Shown: one piece after another, positions 1 to 8,812 of the stretch
Layout: every line of letters starts with the position of its first letter
Numbering within the stretch: position 1 is the first letter of the stretch
Source: Shewanella electrica
Lineage (GTDB): Bacteria > Pseudomonadota > Gammaproteobacteria > Enterobacterales > Shewanellaceae
Direction of reading: 5' to 3'
DNA: 60,022 bases
Assembly: GCF_022321485.1 (NCBI RefSeq)
Contig: NZ_JAKOGG010000023.1
Coordinates: forward strand, 1-60,022
Position numbers and translations under genes: made by a program
Notes under the pieces: model-generated
Seen by the model: the letters and a program-made list of their open reading frames with translations, nothing else
What the model was told of the DNA's origin: nothing
The model's database searches: none

Positions 1-394
1 CGAGAAGCGATGGTGAGCGAGGGACCGCGAATCAGAGCGATTTGCGAAAATGGCAAACCAGAAGCGCCGTAGCGTTTCGCGACGTCGGGGCGGCAGGGGG
101 ATTGATAAGGGGGCGAAGCCGTCTAGCCCCCTTGTCCTCTGGTGTGGAACGAGTAGTTCCACGACTTTCGCAAACGAAGTTTGCAATCACGTAGTGATAA
201 TCTTGCCAAGCGAAGCTTGCTATGGCGCAAGCCATAAAATCAAAGCCCGCTGCAGGCGATTTAGCACACCAGTGCTGGCAAGCAACGCCAAGTGTCACCG
301 ACTAACACGAAAACCAACCAGCAACCCCCGTTGCCAACCGGCAACAAAAAAGCCCGCTTTGCGGGCTTTTTCAGTCAAACCAACGAAAGGTAAA
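1..394. other. Intergenic stretch with a chain of short inverted repeats
   Basis: No convincing gene is visible. From about 107 to 345 the DNA is almost entirely a series of small perfect inverted repeats: 107-133 (8-bp arms), 144-162 (7-bp arms), 170-184 (6-bp arms, GAA loop), 186-198 (5-bp), 207-219 (5-bp, GAA loop), 221-236 (6-bp, GCAA loop), 237-262, 263-276 and 330-345 (6-bp arms). They lie downstream of ppa, beyond its terminator. Long ORFs across it are composition shadows. Confidence 0.6.
345..372. terminator. Bidirectional Rho-independent terminator after ppa
   Basis: An 8-bp stem (350-357 with 361-368) closes a TTT loop. It is flanked by an A-run on the left and a T-run on the right, so it can act in both directions. 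The minus-strand reading ends the ppa transcript about 25 bp after its stop codon. Confidence 0.85.
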
Positions 395-928
395 TTACTT
401 ACCTTCGTTATAACGTTCTGCACTAGACAGGATCTCAGCACGGGCAGAAGCAGCATCTTCCCAACCGTCAACTTTAACCCATTTGCCTTCTTCCAGATCT
501 TTGTAGTGTTCAAAGAACTGTTTGATCTGTGCTTTCAGCAGTGCTGGCAGATCGTTCACATCGTTGATGTGTTTGTATTCTTTAGAAATCTTGTCGTGCG
601 GTACGGCAACGATTTTAGCGTCTTCACCTGACTCGTCGGTCATTTTCAGTACGCCAACTGGACGACAGCGGATTACGCTACCTGGTTGCAGTGGGTATTG
701 AGTTGGCACCAATACGTCAACTGGGTCACCGTCCAAGCTCAGAGTTTGGTTCACGTAACCGTAGTTACATGGGTAGAACATTGGTGCGGTCATCATACGG
801 TCAACAAACAAAGCGCCTGTGTCTTTGTCTACTTCGTATTTAATCGGATCGTGGTTTTGTGGGATCTCGATAATAACGTAGATATCATCTGGCAGAGATT
901 TGCCCGCAGGCACAGCATTTAAGCTCAT
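395..928 (-). CDS. ppa: Inorganic pyrophosphatase (family I)
   Basis: Soluble cytoplasmic pyrophosphatase that hydrolyses PPi to two phosphates and pulls biosynthetic reactions forward. The 177-residue length matches bacterial family I enzymes (about 176). The family signature DGDPVD, whose aspartates bind the catalytic metals, is at residues 66-71, and the preceding YPCNYGYV segment is also typical. The ATG at 928 has an AAGGA about 8 nt upstream on the minus strand. It lies 124 bp downstream of fbp on the same strand; co-transcription is possible but each gene could have its own promoter. A strong terminator follows at 345-372. Confidence 0.97.
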   Translation of the reverse strand: MSLNAVPAGKSLPDDIYVIIEIPQNHDPIKYEVDKDTGALFVDRMMTAPMFYPCNYGYVNQTLSLDGDPVDVLVPTQYPLQPGSVIRCRPVGVLKMTDESGEDAKIVAVPHDKISKEYKHINDVNDLPALLKAQIKQFFEHYKDLEEGKWVKVDGWEDAASARAEILSSAERYNEGK

Positions 929-1052
929 GTAAGTATCCTTTCACTTAACAGTGGCAACTTGGCCGTATAGACGGCGCGAATATCAGTGTGGCGGCTATTA
1001 TAGCGCGAAAGCGTGGCTTGCCAATGCTGACAAGCCTATCCGCTTAATTCGA

Positions 1053-2015
1053 TTACTTGTGGTACTGCAAACAGGTGGCGACTTCGTTGGTTGAACCAAG
1101 GATCACCGCTACCCGCTGGTGGATCGCTTCTGGGGCAATATCCAGAATATTTTGGTAGCCAGTGCTGGCGCTGCCGCCGGCTTGTTCCACCAACATCGCC
1201 ATTGGGTTGGCTTCGTACATCAAACGCAGTTTGTACGGTTTGTCAGGGTTTTTGCAGTCGGTTGGGTAGGTAAAAATGCCGCCGCGACACAGTACGCGGT
1301 GCACATCACCCACCATGGCGGCAATCCAGCGCATGTTGAATGATTTGCCGCGTGGGCCGTTTTTGCCTTGCAGCAAGTCGTCGATGTAACGCTGCATTGG
1401 GCTTTCCCAGAAGCGTTGGTTGGACATGTTAATCGCAAATTCGGCGGTGTCTGCGGCAATGCTGACTTTGTCTTGGGTCAGCACAAATTCGTTGCTGTCG
1501 GTATCAAGGGTAAATAGCTGGGTGCCTTTGCCGGTGGTCAGCGCCAGCATGGTGGCAGCGCCGTACAGCACATAACCGGCGGCGACTTGATGGCGACCCG
1601 ATTGCAAAAAGCTTTGCTCGCTCACGGCGCCAGCAGGTGCAGGCAATACCGAGAAGATGGTGCCCACCAGCGAGTTGATGTCGATGTTGGATGAACCATC
1701 GAGTGGGTCAAAGCACACTAAAAAGTCACCGCTGTCGCTGACGATCACTGGCTCATCTTCTTCTTCTGATGCCAGTGCGCGCACATTGCCTGCGGCGGCT
1801 AATGCCTCTTTGAGCATGTCGTTAGTGATCACATCTAATTTTTTTTGCGTCTCACCTTGCACGTTTTCATGGTCGGTGGTGCCCAGCACGCCAGCTAATG
1901 CGCCGCGGCGAACGGCTTGGCTGATGCTGATAGAGGTTGTCGCAAGGGTGTTGATGAGATGAGTCAATGAATCCGGAACGGCTTTTTCCGCAAGGGCTTG
2001 TGCCAGCGTTTGCAT
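1053..2015 (-). CDS. fbp: Fructose-1,6-bisphosphatase class I
   Basis: Gluconeogenic enzyme that removes the 1-phosphate from fructose 1,6-bisphosphate in the cytoplasm. The metal and substrate binding signature FDPLDGSSN is at residues 102-110. The C-terminal half contains the [12 protein letters not shown] and GGIFTYP segments seen in class I enzymes. At 320 residues it is slightly shorter than the E. coli enzyme (332), the difference being at the termini. It starts at the ATG at 2015 and is transcribed away from the divergent DPP-IV gene at 2236. The pairing with ppa downstream makes metabolic sense but is not proof of an operon. Confidence 0.97.
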   Translation of the reverse strand: MQTLAQALAEKAVPDSLTHLINTLATTSISISQAVRRGALAGVLGTTDHENVQGETQKKLDVITNDMLKEALAAAGNVRALASEEEDEPVIVSDSGDFLVCFDPLDGSSNIDINSLVGTIFSVLPAPAGAVSEQSFLQSGRHQVAAGYVLYGAATMLALTTGKGTQLFTLDTDSNEFVLTQDKVSIAADTAEFAINMSNQRFWESPMQRYIDDLLQGKNGPRGKSFNMRWIAAMVGDVHRVLCRGGIFTYPTDCKNPDKPYKLRLMYEANPMAMLVEQAGGSASTGYQNILDIAPEAIHQRVAVILGSTNEVATCLQYHK

Positions 2016-2235
2016 ACTATTTCCTTGTTTTCATGAGGGGCAAATGGTGGAAAGGCGCGAATGTTCCCCGTAGCTGCGTTGCACCGGCATTGGCCTGCTG
2101 ATGCAAGGCGTTTTAGCACCTTTCCTCAAGCCGATCATAATACCCGATTTGGCGCTAGTTTGTCTGCCATGGGCAAAATAGGGCAGAATGTCGGCTCGCA
2201 TTGGTAAGTTAATCGATCACCTCGGAAAATAATAA

Positions 2236-4470
2236 ATGAATCGACTTAGGATGTTCTCTGTACTTATGGCAATCCCTCTGACATTGGCGGCCACCCTCGC
2301 CGAGGCGCAAAGCCTTGAAGGTGGCAAGCAAGCGTTAACCGTAGAGCGGTTATATGACTCGCCCGATCTGGCCGGTAAAAGCCCGCGCCAGTTGAAGATC
2401 TCTCCCGATGGCAGCCGCGCGACTTTTTTGGTCGGCCGTGCTGACAACCAACATTTTTACGACTTGTGGCAGATGGATGTGGCGAGCGGCAAAGTGAGCG
2501 TGTTGCTGAATGCTGACAAGTTGGCACAAGGTGAACTGTCGGACGAAGAAAAAGCCCGCCGTGAACGCCAACGTATCTATGGTGAAGGAATCATGGAATA
2601 CGCGTGGTCAGACGATGGTAAAGCGCTGTTAATCCCGGCCTCTGGCAAGCTGTATTACTACGCACTAGCGGAGGGCAAAGCCAAGCTGTTGCCGACTGGT
2701 AATGACTTTATTACCGATGCCAAGCTGTCTCCCAAAGGCCATTTTGTGTCTTACGTGCAGGGGCAAAACTTGTGGCTGTTGGATTTAGCCAGCAACAAAG
2801 TCACCCAACTGACTAAAGATGGCGGCGGTGCGATTAAGAACGGTATGGCCGAGTTTGTTGCCCAAGAAGAGATGGGCAAAATGAGCGGCTACTGGTGGGC
2901 GCCAGATGAATCGGCCATCGCCTTTAACCGCGTTGATGAAACGCCAGTAGAGCTAGTGACGCGCAACGAAATCTATGCCGATGGCATCAAGCTGACCCAG
3001 CAGCGTTATCCGTATGCCGGTAAGCCGAACGTGCTGATCCAATTGGGCGTGATTGCGTTGGCTGACAACAACATCAGCTGGGTGGATATTGGCAAAGAAA
3101 CCGATATCTATCTGCCGCGAGTGAAATGGTTGCCAGACAGCAAACATTTGTCGTTTGAATGGCAAAGCCGCGATCAACATGACTTGGATTTGCGGGTGGT
3201 GGATGTGACCAGCAATGCCAAGCCGGTGTCGCTGATTAAAGAACATAGTGAAGCGTGGGTGAACCTCAACGATGACCTGCACTTTTTGAAAAACGGCGAC
3301 ATTTTGTGGACCTCAGAGCGTGATGGTTTCAACCACATCTACCTGTTTGACCACAACGGTAAAGTGAAACAACAACTGACTAAAGGCGCGTGGGCGGTGG
3401 ATAGCATCGACCATGTGGATGAGAAAGCACAGTGGATCTACTTCTCTGGCCGCAAAGATAGCGATGTTGAAAAACACCTCTACAAAGTGAAGTTTGATGG
3501 TTCAGGCTTTAGCAAATTGTCAGATAAAGGCGGCATGCACAGCGCAGTATTTGCCGACAACAAAGCGATCTACCTCGACTACTTTGACTCACTGGCGCAG
3601 CCACCGCAGATCTCATTGCACGATGACAGCGGCAAACGGTTAGCTTGGGTGGAACAAAACGCGGTTAAACAAGGCCATCCGTTGTATGACTACGCGGGTT
3701 TGTGGCAACTGCCAGAATTTGGCAGCTTAAAAGCGGAAGATGGACAAACGCTGCATTATCGCCTGTTCAAGCCAGTTGATTTTGATGCCAGCAAAAAGTA
3801 CCCGGTGCTGGTGCGCGTATACGGCGGCCCACATGCGCAGTTGGTCACTAACTCGTGGAGCAGCCAAGATTACTTTACCCAATACTTGCTGCAGCAAGGC
3901 TTTGCGGTGTTCCAACTGGATAACCGTGGCTCAGGCCATCGCGGCACCAAGTTTGAACAAGTGATCTACAAGCAACTCGGTGTAGCGGAAGTAGAAGATC
4001 AGAAAAAAGGCGTGGATTACCTGCGTACCTTGCCGTGGATTGATAGTGAGCGTGTTGCGGTTTACGGCCACAGCTACGGCGGTTACATGGCACTGCTGTG
4101 TTTGTTTAAAGCGCCAGATTACTTCAAAGCCGCTATAAGTGGCGCGCCAGTGACTGACTGGAGCTTGTACGACACTCACTACACCGAGCGTTATTTGAGT
4201 AACCCCGCCACCAACGCCGAAGGCTATCGCCTCAGCAGCGTGATGCCGTACGTGAAAAATTACCAAAGTGGTTTGTTGATGTATCACGGCATGGCCGATG
4301 ACAACGTGTTGTTTGAAAACAGCACGCGTGTATATAAAGCGCTGCAAGATGATGGCAAGTTGTTTGAAGTGATGACTTATCCCGGTTCCAAGCATTCAAT
4401 GCGTGGCAACCAAGTGAAAACTCACCTGTATAAAACGATTACTGACTTCTTAGAGCGTAAGTTGCAGTAA
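2236..4470 (+). CDS. Dipeptidyl peptidase IV (S9B family serine peptidase)
   Basis: Secreted or periplasmic peptidase that releases N-terminal X-Pro dipeptides. It has an N-terminal signal peptide (hydrophobic stretch ending AEA, about residue 23), a long beta-propeller region, then an alpha/beta hydrolase domain. The nucleophile lies in GHSYGGY (Ser613), the acid in the ADDNV segment (Asp688/689) and the histidine in SKHSM (His720). The paired glutamates that bind the substrate amino terminus in DPP-IV are visible in VAQEEM (Glu211-Glu212), which separates it from prolyl oligopeptidases. Length 744 is normal for bacterial members. It is monocistronic, with its own terminator at 4489-4525. 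Confidence 0.93.
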   Translation: MNRLRMFSVLMAIPLTLAATLAEAQSLEGGKQALTVERLYDSPDLAGKSPRQLKISPDGSRATFLVGRADNQHFYDLWQMDVASGKVSVLLNADKLAQGELSDEEKARRERQRIYGEGIMEYAWSDDGKALLIPASGKLYYYALAEGKAKLLPTGNDFITDAKLSPKGHFVSYVQGQNLWLLDLASNKVTQLTKDGGGAIKNGMAEFVAQEEMGKMSGYWWAPDESAIAFNRVDETPVELVTRNEIYADGIKLTQQRYPYAGKPNVLIQLGVIALADNNISWVDIGKETDIYLPRVKWLPDSKHLSFEWQSRDQHDLDLRVVDVTSNAKPVSLIKEHSEAWVNLNDDLHFLKNGDILWTSERDGFNHIYLFDHNGKVKQQLTKGAWAVDSIDHVDEKAQWIYFSGRKDSDVEKHLYKVKFDGSGFSKLSDKGGMHSAVFADNKAIYLDYFDSLAQPPQISLHDDSGKRLAWVEQNAVKQGHPLYDYAGLWQLPEFGSLKAEDGQTLHYRLFKPVDFDASKKYPVLVRVYGGPHAQLVTNSWSSQDYFTQYLLQQGFAVFQLDNRGSGHRGTKFEQVIYKQLGVAEVEDQKKGVDYLRTLPWIDSERVAVYGHSYGGYMALLCLFKAPDYFKAAISGAPVTDWSLYDTHYTERYLSNPATNAEGYRLSSVMPYVKNYQSGLLMYHGMADDNVLFENSTRVYKALQDDGKLFEVMTYPGSKHSMRGNQVKTHLYKTITDFLERKLQ

Positions 4471-4488
4471 GGTTTTTTCTTGGTTCAG

Positions 4489-4525
4489 AGCCGCTGGTGA
4501 CCTTGCTCATCAGCGGCTTTTTTTG
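4489..4525 (+). terminator. Rho-independent terminator of the DPP-IV gene
   Basis: An 8-bp GC-rich stem (4489-4496 with 4511-4518) is followed by seven T residues. It starts 19 bp after the peptidase stop codon. Confidence 0.85.
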
Positions 4526-4876
4526 TGCGGCGTTTTAAGCGAGCAAGCGGCTTGCTGGCGGTTGCTCTCCCTCTACAACAGGCTTCATCTTGATCAAATG
4601 GGCGTACCTCGGTGTGTGTTGAACAGATCGGAGCAGTGCAGCGTGGTCATCATACTGCGGTAAATTTCAGCAATAACGACCAATTTACCAATAGCTTGCC
4701 GCAATCAGCCCCGTAGCGCTGCGCCGCGAGGCAGCCGCAAGCGCGTCATTAACTGCGCGGTGTGGACTACGTTTTGTTGCTGAGTTGTTACACTTAGAAC
4801 AATGGCAAGGTACCACGGCAGTGCTGTGGCGTAGCGCCATTGCTTTTACAACCCATGCAGATGCGGGAGAACTCGT
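4526..4876. other. Upstream region of the universal stress gene, no gene seen
   Basis: About 350 bp without a supportable ORF. The only signal I can point to is the FNR-box-like sequence at 4584-4597, described separately. Confidence 0.5.
4584..4597. promoter_or_regulatory. Candidate FNR/EtrA box
   Basis: The 14-mer TTCATCTTGATCAA matches the FNR consensus TTGATNNNNATCAA at 9 of 10 defined positions. It sits about 280 bp upstream of the UspE-like start, which is far for direct activation, so the promoter would have to be well upstream of the gene. Motif match only. Confidence 0.4.
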
Positions 4877-5734
4877 ATGAGTAAGCTCTTCATTATTGAA
4901 CCGCAGGAAGCCGCTCAAGTAGATGTCATCGCAAAAGGAGTTGAATTGGCTAGGCAGCTCGCCCTCGCGCCCGAGGTGTTTGCCTATTGTTATGAATATA
5001 TTCCCGATAACCCGGTGTTATTTGGGGATGCGCCGCAACAGATTGTGAAGCACAAACGGCAGGAGTTAACGGCGCAGTTGGCAGCGCATGAGCTGGCCGA
5101 TGTGCCTGTTAACGTGGTGTGGCATAAACATATGTGTGAACACGTTGCCGAACACAGTGCCGCCAACGGTTTTAGTATGGTGGTTAAAGGGATCTACGCG
5201 AGTAACAATCTGTGTCCGAGCGATTGGCATCTGCTACGTTCGAGTAAGGTGCCGGTGATGCTGCTGACCGAGCAGCCATTGCAGCGCGGCAATACGGTAC
5301 TGATGGCGCTGGATTTAGATACCCTTAAGCCAGAAAAACTGGCGCTCAACCAAAAGGTGAGCCAGTACGCAGCGCAACTGGCAGAGATCTCTGGTGCGAC
5401 GTTGCACTTAGCATTTATTGTGCGCGCGCCACGGCTGTTGCGGGATTTAGCCGTCATCAATTCCCACGAGTTGGTCAAAGAGGCTTATCAACGCCACCAA
5501 GAGGCACTGAACGACATCGGCTTGCCACCAGAGCAAGTGCACTTTATTTGCGGTGATCCGGCGCAGTGTATTTACCAACTGTCGTGTAGCCTTAAGAGCC
5601 AATATGTGGTGTTGGGCGCGAATCAACGCCAAGGGATTGCGGGCTTTGTATTGGGCAACACCGCGGAGCAGATCTTGCAGAACATCCGTAGTGACGTGCT
5701 AGTGATCCCTAAAGGGGCGGTGGATGCGTGCTAA
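4877..5734 (+). CDS. Tandem-domain universal stress protein (UspE-like)
   Basis: Cytoplasmic stress protein of 285 residues with two Usp domains (about 1-140 and 141-285), the UspE arrangement; E. coli UspE is 316 residues. The second domain ends with the nucleotide-binding type signature (GANQRQGIAGFVLGNTAEQ), a glycine-rich G-x(2)-G-x(9)-G-[ST]-like pattern. The first domain lacks a clear copy of that loop, as is usual for UspE. The start at 4877 has GGGAGA about 9 nt upstream. UspE-type proteins in enterobacteria are linked to anaerobic and stress regulation, which fits the FNR-like box upstream, but that link is inferred. Confidence 0.85.
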   Translation: MSKLFIIEPQEAAQVDVIAKGVELARQLALAPEVFAYCYEYIPDNPVLFGDAPQQIVKHKRQELTAQLAAHELADVPVNVVWHKHMCEHVAEHSAANGFSMVVKGIYASNNLCPSDWHLLRSSKVPVMLLTEQPLQRGNTVLMALDLDTLKPEKLALNQKVSQYAAQLAEISGATLHLAFIVRAPRLLRDLAVINSHELVKEAYQRHQEALNDIGLPPEQVHFICGDPAQCIYQLSCSLKSQYVVLGANQRQGIAGFVLGNTAEQILQNIRSDVLVIPKGAVDAC

Positions 5735-5752
5735 GGCTGATGTAAATAGCTT

Positions 5753-5776
5753 TGCGCCCTGCTGATACAGGGCGCA
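5753..5776. terminator. Hairpin between convergent genes
   Basis: A perfect 9-bp stem (5753-5761 with 5768-5776) lies between the convergent stress protein and LysR genes. Neither side has a proper T-run, so termination is plausible but not certain. Confidence 0.45.
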
Positions 5777-5792
5777 GCTAATAAGACTGGCG

Positions 5793-6689
5793 TTAGCGCG
5801 GTGCGCTTTTGCGCATGCGGCGGCTCAGTTCCAGCAGTGCATCGGCTGCGGGTGTGAGCGGTAAGTTCGTCCGCCAGATCAAGCCGATCTGCCAGGTCAA
5901 TTCCTGCTCCATGGCGCGGAAGGTCAGCTTATTGCTATTCAATTTTTGGCAAATTGGTTCCGGCATAATCGCCAGCCCCATGCCTTCTTCCACCATAGAT
6001 CCAATAAAGTCCCACTGACCGCTGCGAAAGGCGATATTGAGGTTGATGCCTAACTCGCGGGTGATGCGAGAGAACTGCTTGGTCAGCGAGAAATCATCGT
6101 TAAACACAATAAACGGATAGTGCGACAGATCTTGCCAACTGATCTTCTCTTTATCAGACAAGGGATGATGCTGCGGCAAACAGACCTTAAGCGGGTAGGC
6201 TTGTAATAGCGTGGACGACAGCTGCTCGGTGTGGGTGACCGGCAGGGCGGTAAAGCCGATGTCGATAGTATCTGCCAGCAGGGCTTGCTCACTACCAAAG
6301 CCGCCAAACTCCTGCATCTGCAACTCCACGCCGGGGTAGAGCTTACGGAACTCGGTAAGAATATCGATAGTCAGGCTGCTCATCATCGGGCACACACCTA
6401 AGCGCAGATGGCCGGATTTTAAGCCGCTCAAGTTGGCTAGGTCCTGCTCCATACGATGCCACTGGCCCATGATTTGGCAGGCGCTGGTATGGAAAATCTG
6501 CCCCGCTTGGGTCAGTTCCACTTTTTGGTTGCTGCGGATCAGCAACTGCTGTTCGAGGGATTCTTCCAGCCGCTGCACCATTTTGCTCAAGGTGGGCTGA
6601 GTCAGATAGAGCTGCTCCGCTGCTCGAGTGAAGTTACCGATTTCCACTAAGCGTAAGAAGCAATGTAACGTCTTGATCGGAACATTCAT
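5793..6689 (-). CDS. LysR-family transcriptional regulator
   Basis: DNA-binding regulator of 298 residues, the usual LTTR length. An N-terminal winged helix-turn-helix (about residues 5-65, with the typical NFTRAAEQLYLTQPTLSKMV pattern) is followed by a periplasmic-binding-protein-like effector domain (about 90-295). The target is not known. It is divergent from the 46-residue ORF at 6785, and the 95-bp gap contains two CGGYATCC octamers 39 bp apart, a spacing compatible with LysR half-sites, so the small ORF is its most likely target. Confidence 0.92.
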   Translation of the reverse strand: MNVPIKTLHCFLRLVEIGNFTRAAEQLYLTQPTLSKMVQRLEESLEQQLLIRSNQKVELTQAGQIFHTSACQIMGQWHRMEQDLANLSGLKSGHLRLGVCPMMSSLTIDILTEFRKLYPGVELQMQEFGGFGSEQALLADTIDIGFTALPVTHTEQLSSTLLQAYPLKVCLPQHHPLSDKEKISWQDLSHYPFIVFNDDFSLTKQFSRITRELGINLNIAFRSGQWDFIGSMVEEGMGLAIMPEPICQKLNSNKLTFRAMEQELTWQIGLIWRTNLPLTPAADALLELSRRMRKSAPR

Positions 6690-6696
6690 TCTATTT

Positions 6697-6743
6697 CGGC
6701 ATCCTTACTATCAATTTAATTCATTTTACCTATTGCGGTATCC
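6697..6743. promoter_or_regulatory. Direct octamer repeats in a LysR divergent promoter
   Basis: CGGCATCC (6697-6704) and CGGTATCC (6736-6743) recur 39 bp apart, close to four helical turns, between the LysR gene and the small ORF. They may be regulator contacts. The inference is from spacing and position only. Confidence 0.3.
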
Positions 6744-6784
6744 GATATTAATCTTTAGTCGAATAAATTGACAGGAGTATTTCC

Positions 6785-6925
6785 ATGAAAGCATATCAAG
6801 GTGGTTGGGTCACAGCCCTGTTTGACGCGGCAACTGCGCCTGTTGAGCCTAAGGCAAAAAAAGACACTGCGCAATCTCAGCGCCGTCAGCCAGCGATGAC
6901 CAGTAAAAAACTGAAACACGCATAA
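6785..6925 (+). CDS. Small basic protein, 46 residues, unknown
   Basis: A short ORF with good context: ATG at 6785, an AGGAG 7-8 nt upstream, and a strong terminator starting three bases after its stop. The predicted 46-residue product begins MKAYQGGWVTALFDAAT, is rich in Lys, Arg and Gln in its second half, and has no membrane segment. It is transcribed divergently from the LysR gene. I do not recognise it. The ribosome binding site and terminator make a real small protein more likely than chance, although the same signals would fit an sRNA carrying an incidental ORF. Confidence 0.6.
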   Translation: MKAYQGGWVTALFDAATAPVEPKAKKDTAQSQRRQPAMTSKKLKHA

Positions 6926-6927
6926 AA

Positions 6928-6956
6928 AACACCCGGCAAAACCGGGTGTTTTTTAT
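6928..6956. terminator. Rho-independent terminator of the 46-residue ORF
   Basis: A perfect 9-bp stem (6928-6936 with 6942-6950), loop CAAAA, followed by T6. The A-run on the left lets it also terminate the minus-strand PhnA-type gene that ends at 6987. Confidence 0.85.
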
Positions 6957-6986
6957 TGAGCAATGATGTTGCTAAGCAACGGGCGA

Positions 6987-7325
6987 TTAGGCCTTTTTCA
7001 CAAACTCAGATTTGAGTTTCATGGCACCAAAACCGTCGATTTTACAATCGATGTTGTGGTCGCCTTCAACTAAGCGAATATTCTTCACACGGGTACCCAC
7101 TTTCAGCGGGTTAGACGCGCCTTTCACTTTCAAGTCTTTAATCACGGTTACCGTGTCGCCATCGGCCAACAAGTTGCCGTTGGAATCTTTAACGATCAGA
7201 CCATCTTCTTCAGCGCCAGCATCCTGTGGGTTCCATTCATGGGCGCATTCAGGGCAGATCAACATGCTGCCATCTTCGTAGGCATAGGCTGAATCGCATT
7301 TAGGGCAGTTGGGCAAGTCACTCAT
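6987..7325 (-). CDS. PhnA/YjdM-family zinc-ribbon protein
   Basis: A 112-residue cytoplasmic protein with an N-terminal zinc ribbon (CPKC and CPEC pairs, about residues 7-28) and a C-terminal PhnA domain ([20 protein letters not shown] and following). This matches the small proteins named PhnA or YjdM. The family name came from proximity to phosphonate genes in E. coli; no phosphonate genes are present here, and a catalytic role should not be assumed. It stands alone and shares the terminator at 6928-6956. Confidence 0.9.
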   Translation of the reverse strand: MSDLPNCPKCDSAYAYEDGSMLICPECAHEWNPQDAGAEEDGLIVKDSNGNLLADGDTVTVIKDLKVKGASNPLKVGTRVKNIRLVEGDHNIDCKIDGFGAMKLKSEFVKKA

Positions 7326-7558
7326 CGAATGTTTCTCATGTTATATGGGTTTATGTCCGCCTTTGGGCGCACAGCAAAATCAAATATAGCGGCTTGCATG
7401 GCAATTCACCTCACAACAGCCGGGCGCGGATTATAACCATAAAGTTATTATGGTTTCATCATTGATATGGATTTTGTTGTAAGCGGAGGGTAATTTTTGT
7501 GAGCTATTGTTGGCTCATGCTACAGTGCGCGGCATTAGCTCACAGTAACAATTGATTG

Positions 7559-8203
7559 ATGACCAGTTCTCTCGTTTGCCCGTTATGCCATAGCCAACAA
7601 GCCAAACTGCCCGTGGCCGCGCGCGTACCGCGTGACTATTGGCACTGCCAAGAGTGCGCGCTGATCTTTATGGCGCCGCTGCATCGGCTCAGTTTGGCCG
7701 ATGAACACGCTTACTACGCTACCCATGAGAACAACCCCGAAGATGCGGGGTACTTAAAGTTTCTCAGCCGTTTGGCGTTGCCACTGGCGGCGCATCTGCG
7801 GGCGGGCATGCACGGCTTAGATTTTGGTTGCGGCCCCGGCCCTGCAATGCCAACGCTGTTAGCGCCGTATCAAGTCAGCTGCGATAACTACGATCCCTAC
7901 TTTTTCCCCATTGCGCTGCAACCGCAGTACGACTTTATTTTATCAAGCGAGTGCTTTGAGCATTTTCATCACCCCGACCAAGAGCTAGCCAAGCTGGTGG
8001 CCTTACTGCCCAAAGATGGGCTGCTCGGCGTGATGACAGATACTTGGCAAAGCCATGAGCAGTTTTATGACTGGCACTACACCCGCGACCCAACCCATGT
8101 GAGTTTCTTCCATCGCGACACCTATGATTGGCTCTGTCAGCACTACGGCCTTGAAGTCGTCGAATGGCTGCCGCCAAGGGTGATGGTGTTGAAGAAAAGA
8201 TAG
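7559..8203 (+). CDS. Class I SAM-dependent methyltransferase with zinc-ribbon N-terminus
   Basis: 214 residues. The N-terminus carries two CxxC pairs (CPLC and CQEC, within the first 40 residues) that probably hold zinc. A Rossmann methyltransferase fold follows, with the SAM-binding motif LDFGCGPG near residue 85 and later SECFEHF and Asp-rich segments. The substrate is unknown. I prefer the ATG at 7559 to the adjacent TTG at 7556. The gene ends just before the heptameric repeat field at 8204-8812. Confidence 0.85.
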   Translation: MTSSLVCPLCHSQQAKLPVAARVPRDYWHCQECALIFMAPLHRLSLADEHAYYATHENNPEDAGYLKFLSRLALPLAAHLRAGMHGLDFGCGPGPAMPTLLAPYQVSCDNYDPYFFPIALQPQYDFILSSECFEHFHHPDQELAKLVALLPKDGLLGVMTDTWQSHEQFYDWHYTRDPTHVSFFHRDTYDWLCQHYGLEVVEWLPPRVMVLKKR

Positions 8204-8812
8204 TGGCGGGCTGCGGGCTGCGGGCTGCGGGCTGCGGGTTACGAGTAGCGAGCTGTAAGCAGAAAAGCATAAAACAGTAGCGAGTTGCGGGTCACGAGTT
8301 GAAAGCATAAAACAGTAGCGAGTTGCGAGTTGCGAGCTTAAAGCTTAAAGCTGAGGAGATAGTTGTGGTGGTGAGCTTGGCGCGGTAGCGTTTGCTCGAC
8401 ACTCGACACTCGACACTCGACACTCGACACTCGACACTCGACACTCGACACTCGACACTCGACACTCGACACTGGCGTCAGCCATTTAAAGCGATGGCGT
8501 TTCCGCAACCACGGAGACGCCATCTGTAAACCACGTTAGAACATCATCCTAATGACTAACGTTTTCTAACCCAGCCGTTGCAGGAATACCCAACCACTGG
8601 GGTGTTGCTCGGTGATCAACAACGAGTCACGCGTTACGAGCGACGAGTTGCGAGCTATAAGTCACGAGTTACGAGCTGGATGTTCGCCCTTGCTTTCCGC
8701 TTTTATCCTTGGGCTTGTCGCCTAAAGCTTTAAGCTATTAACTCGAAACTCGCGGCTTGCAATTGCCTTTTCTTACCGCTCGTAACTCGCTTCTCGTAGC
8801 TCGCGACTGCTA
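8204..8812. repeat. Field of degenerate heptameric repeats in both orientations
   Basis: About 600 bp with no credible gene. Much of it has a 7-bp period: GCGGGCT four times plus a variant (8206-8240), GCGAGTT-type units around 8280-8340, ten perfect ACTCGAC units (8401-8470), then RCGAGYT-type units near 8620-8680 and their inverse near 8730-8810. A 24-bp stretch ending GTAGCGAGTTGCG is also directly repeated near 8266 and 8306. It abuts the napB stop codon. Confidence 0.8.
8401..8470. repeat. Perfect tandem repeat, ten copies of a 7-mer
   Basis: Ten uninterrupted copies of ACTCGAC, preceded by a variant GCTCGAC (8394-8400) and followed by a partial unit. This is the cleanest part of the heptameric field and is likely to vary in copy number between strains. 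Confidence 0.95.

Noticed and set aside
50-631. 193-codon plus-strand ORF at the window start
   Set aside because: It crosses the ppa gene on the opposite strand and a field of inverted repeats; shadow ORF.
8338-8523. ORF of 61 codons with repeated SVECRV on the minus strand
   Set aside because: It is a translation of the 7-bp tandem repeat; no ribosome binding site or homology expected.
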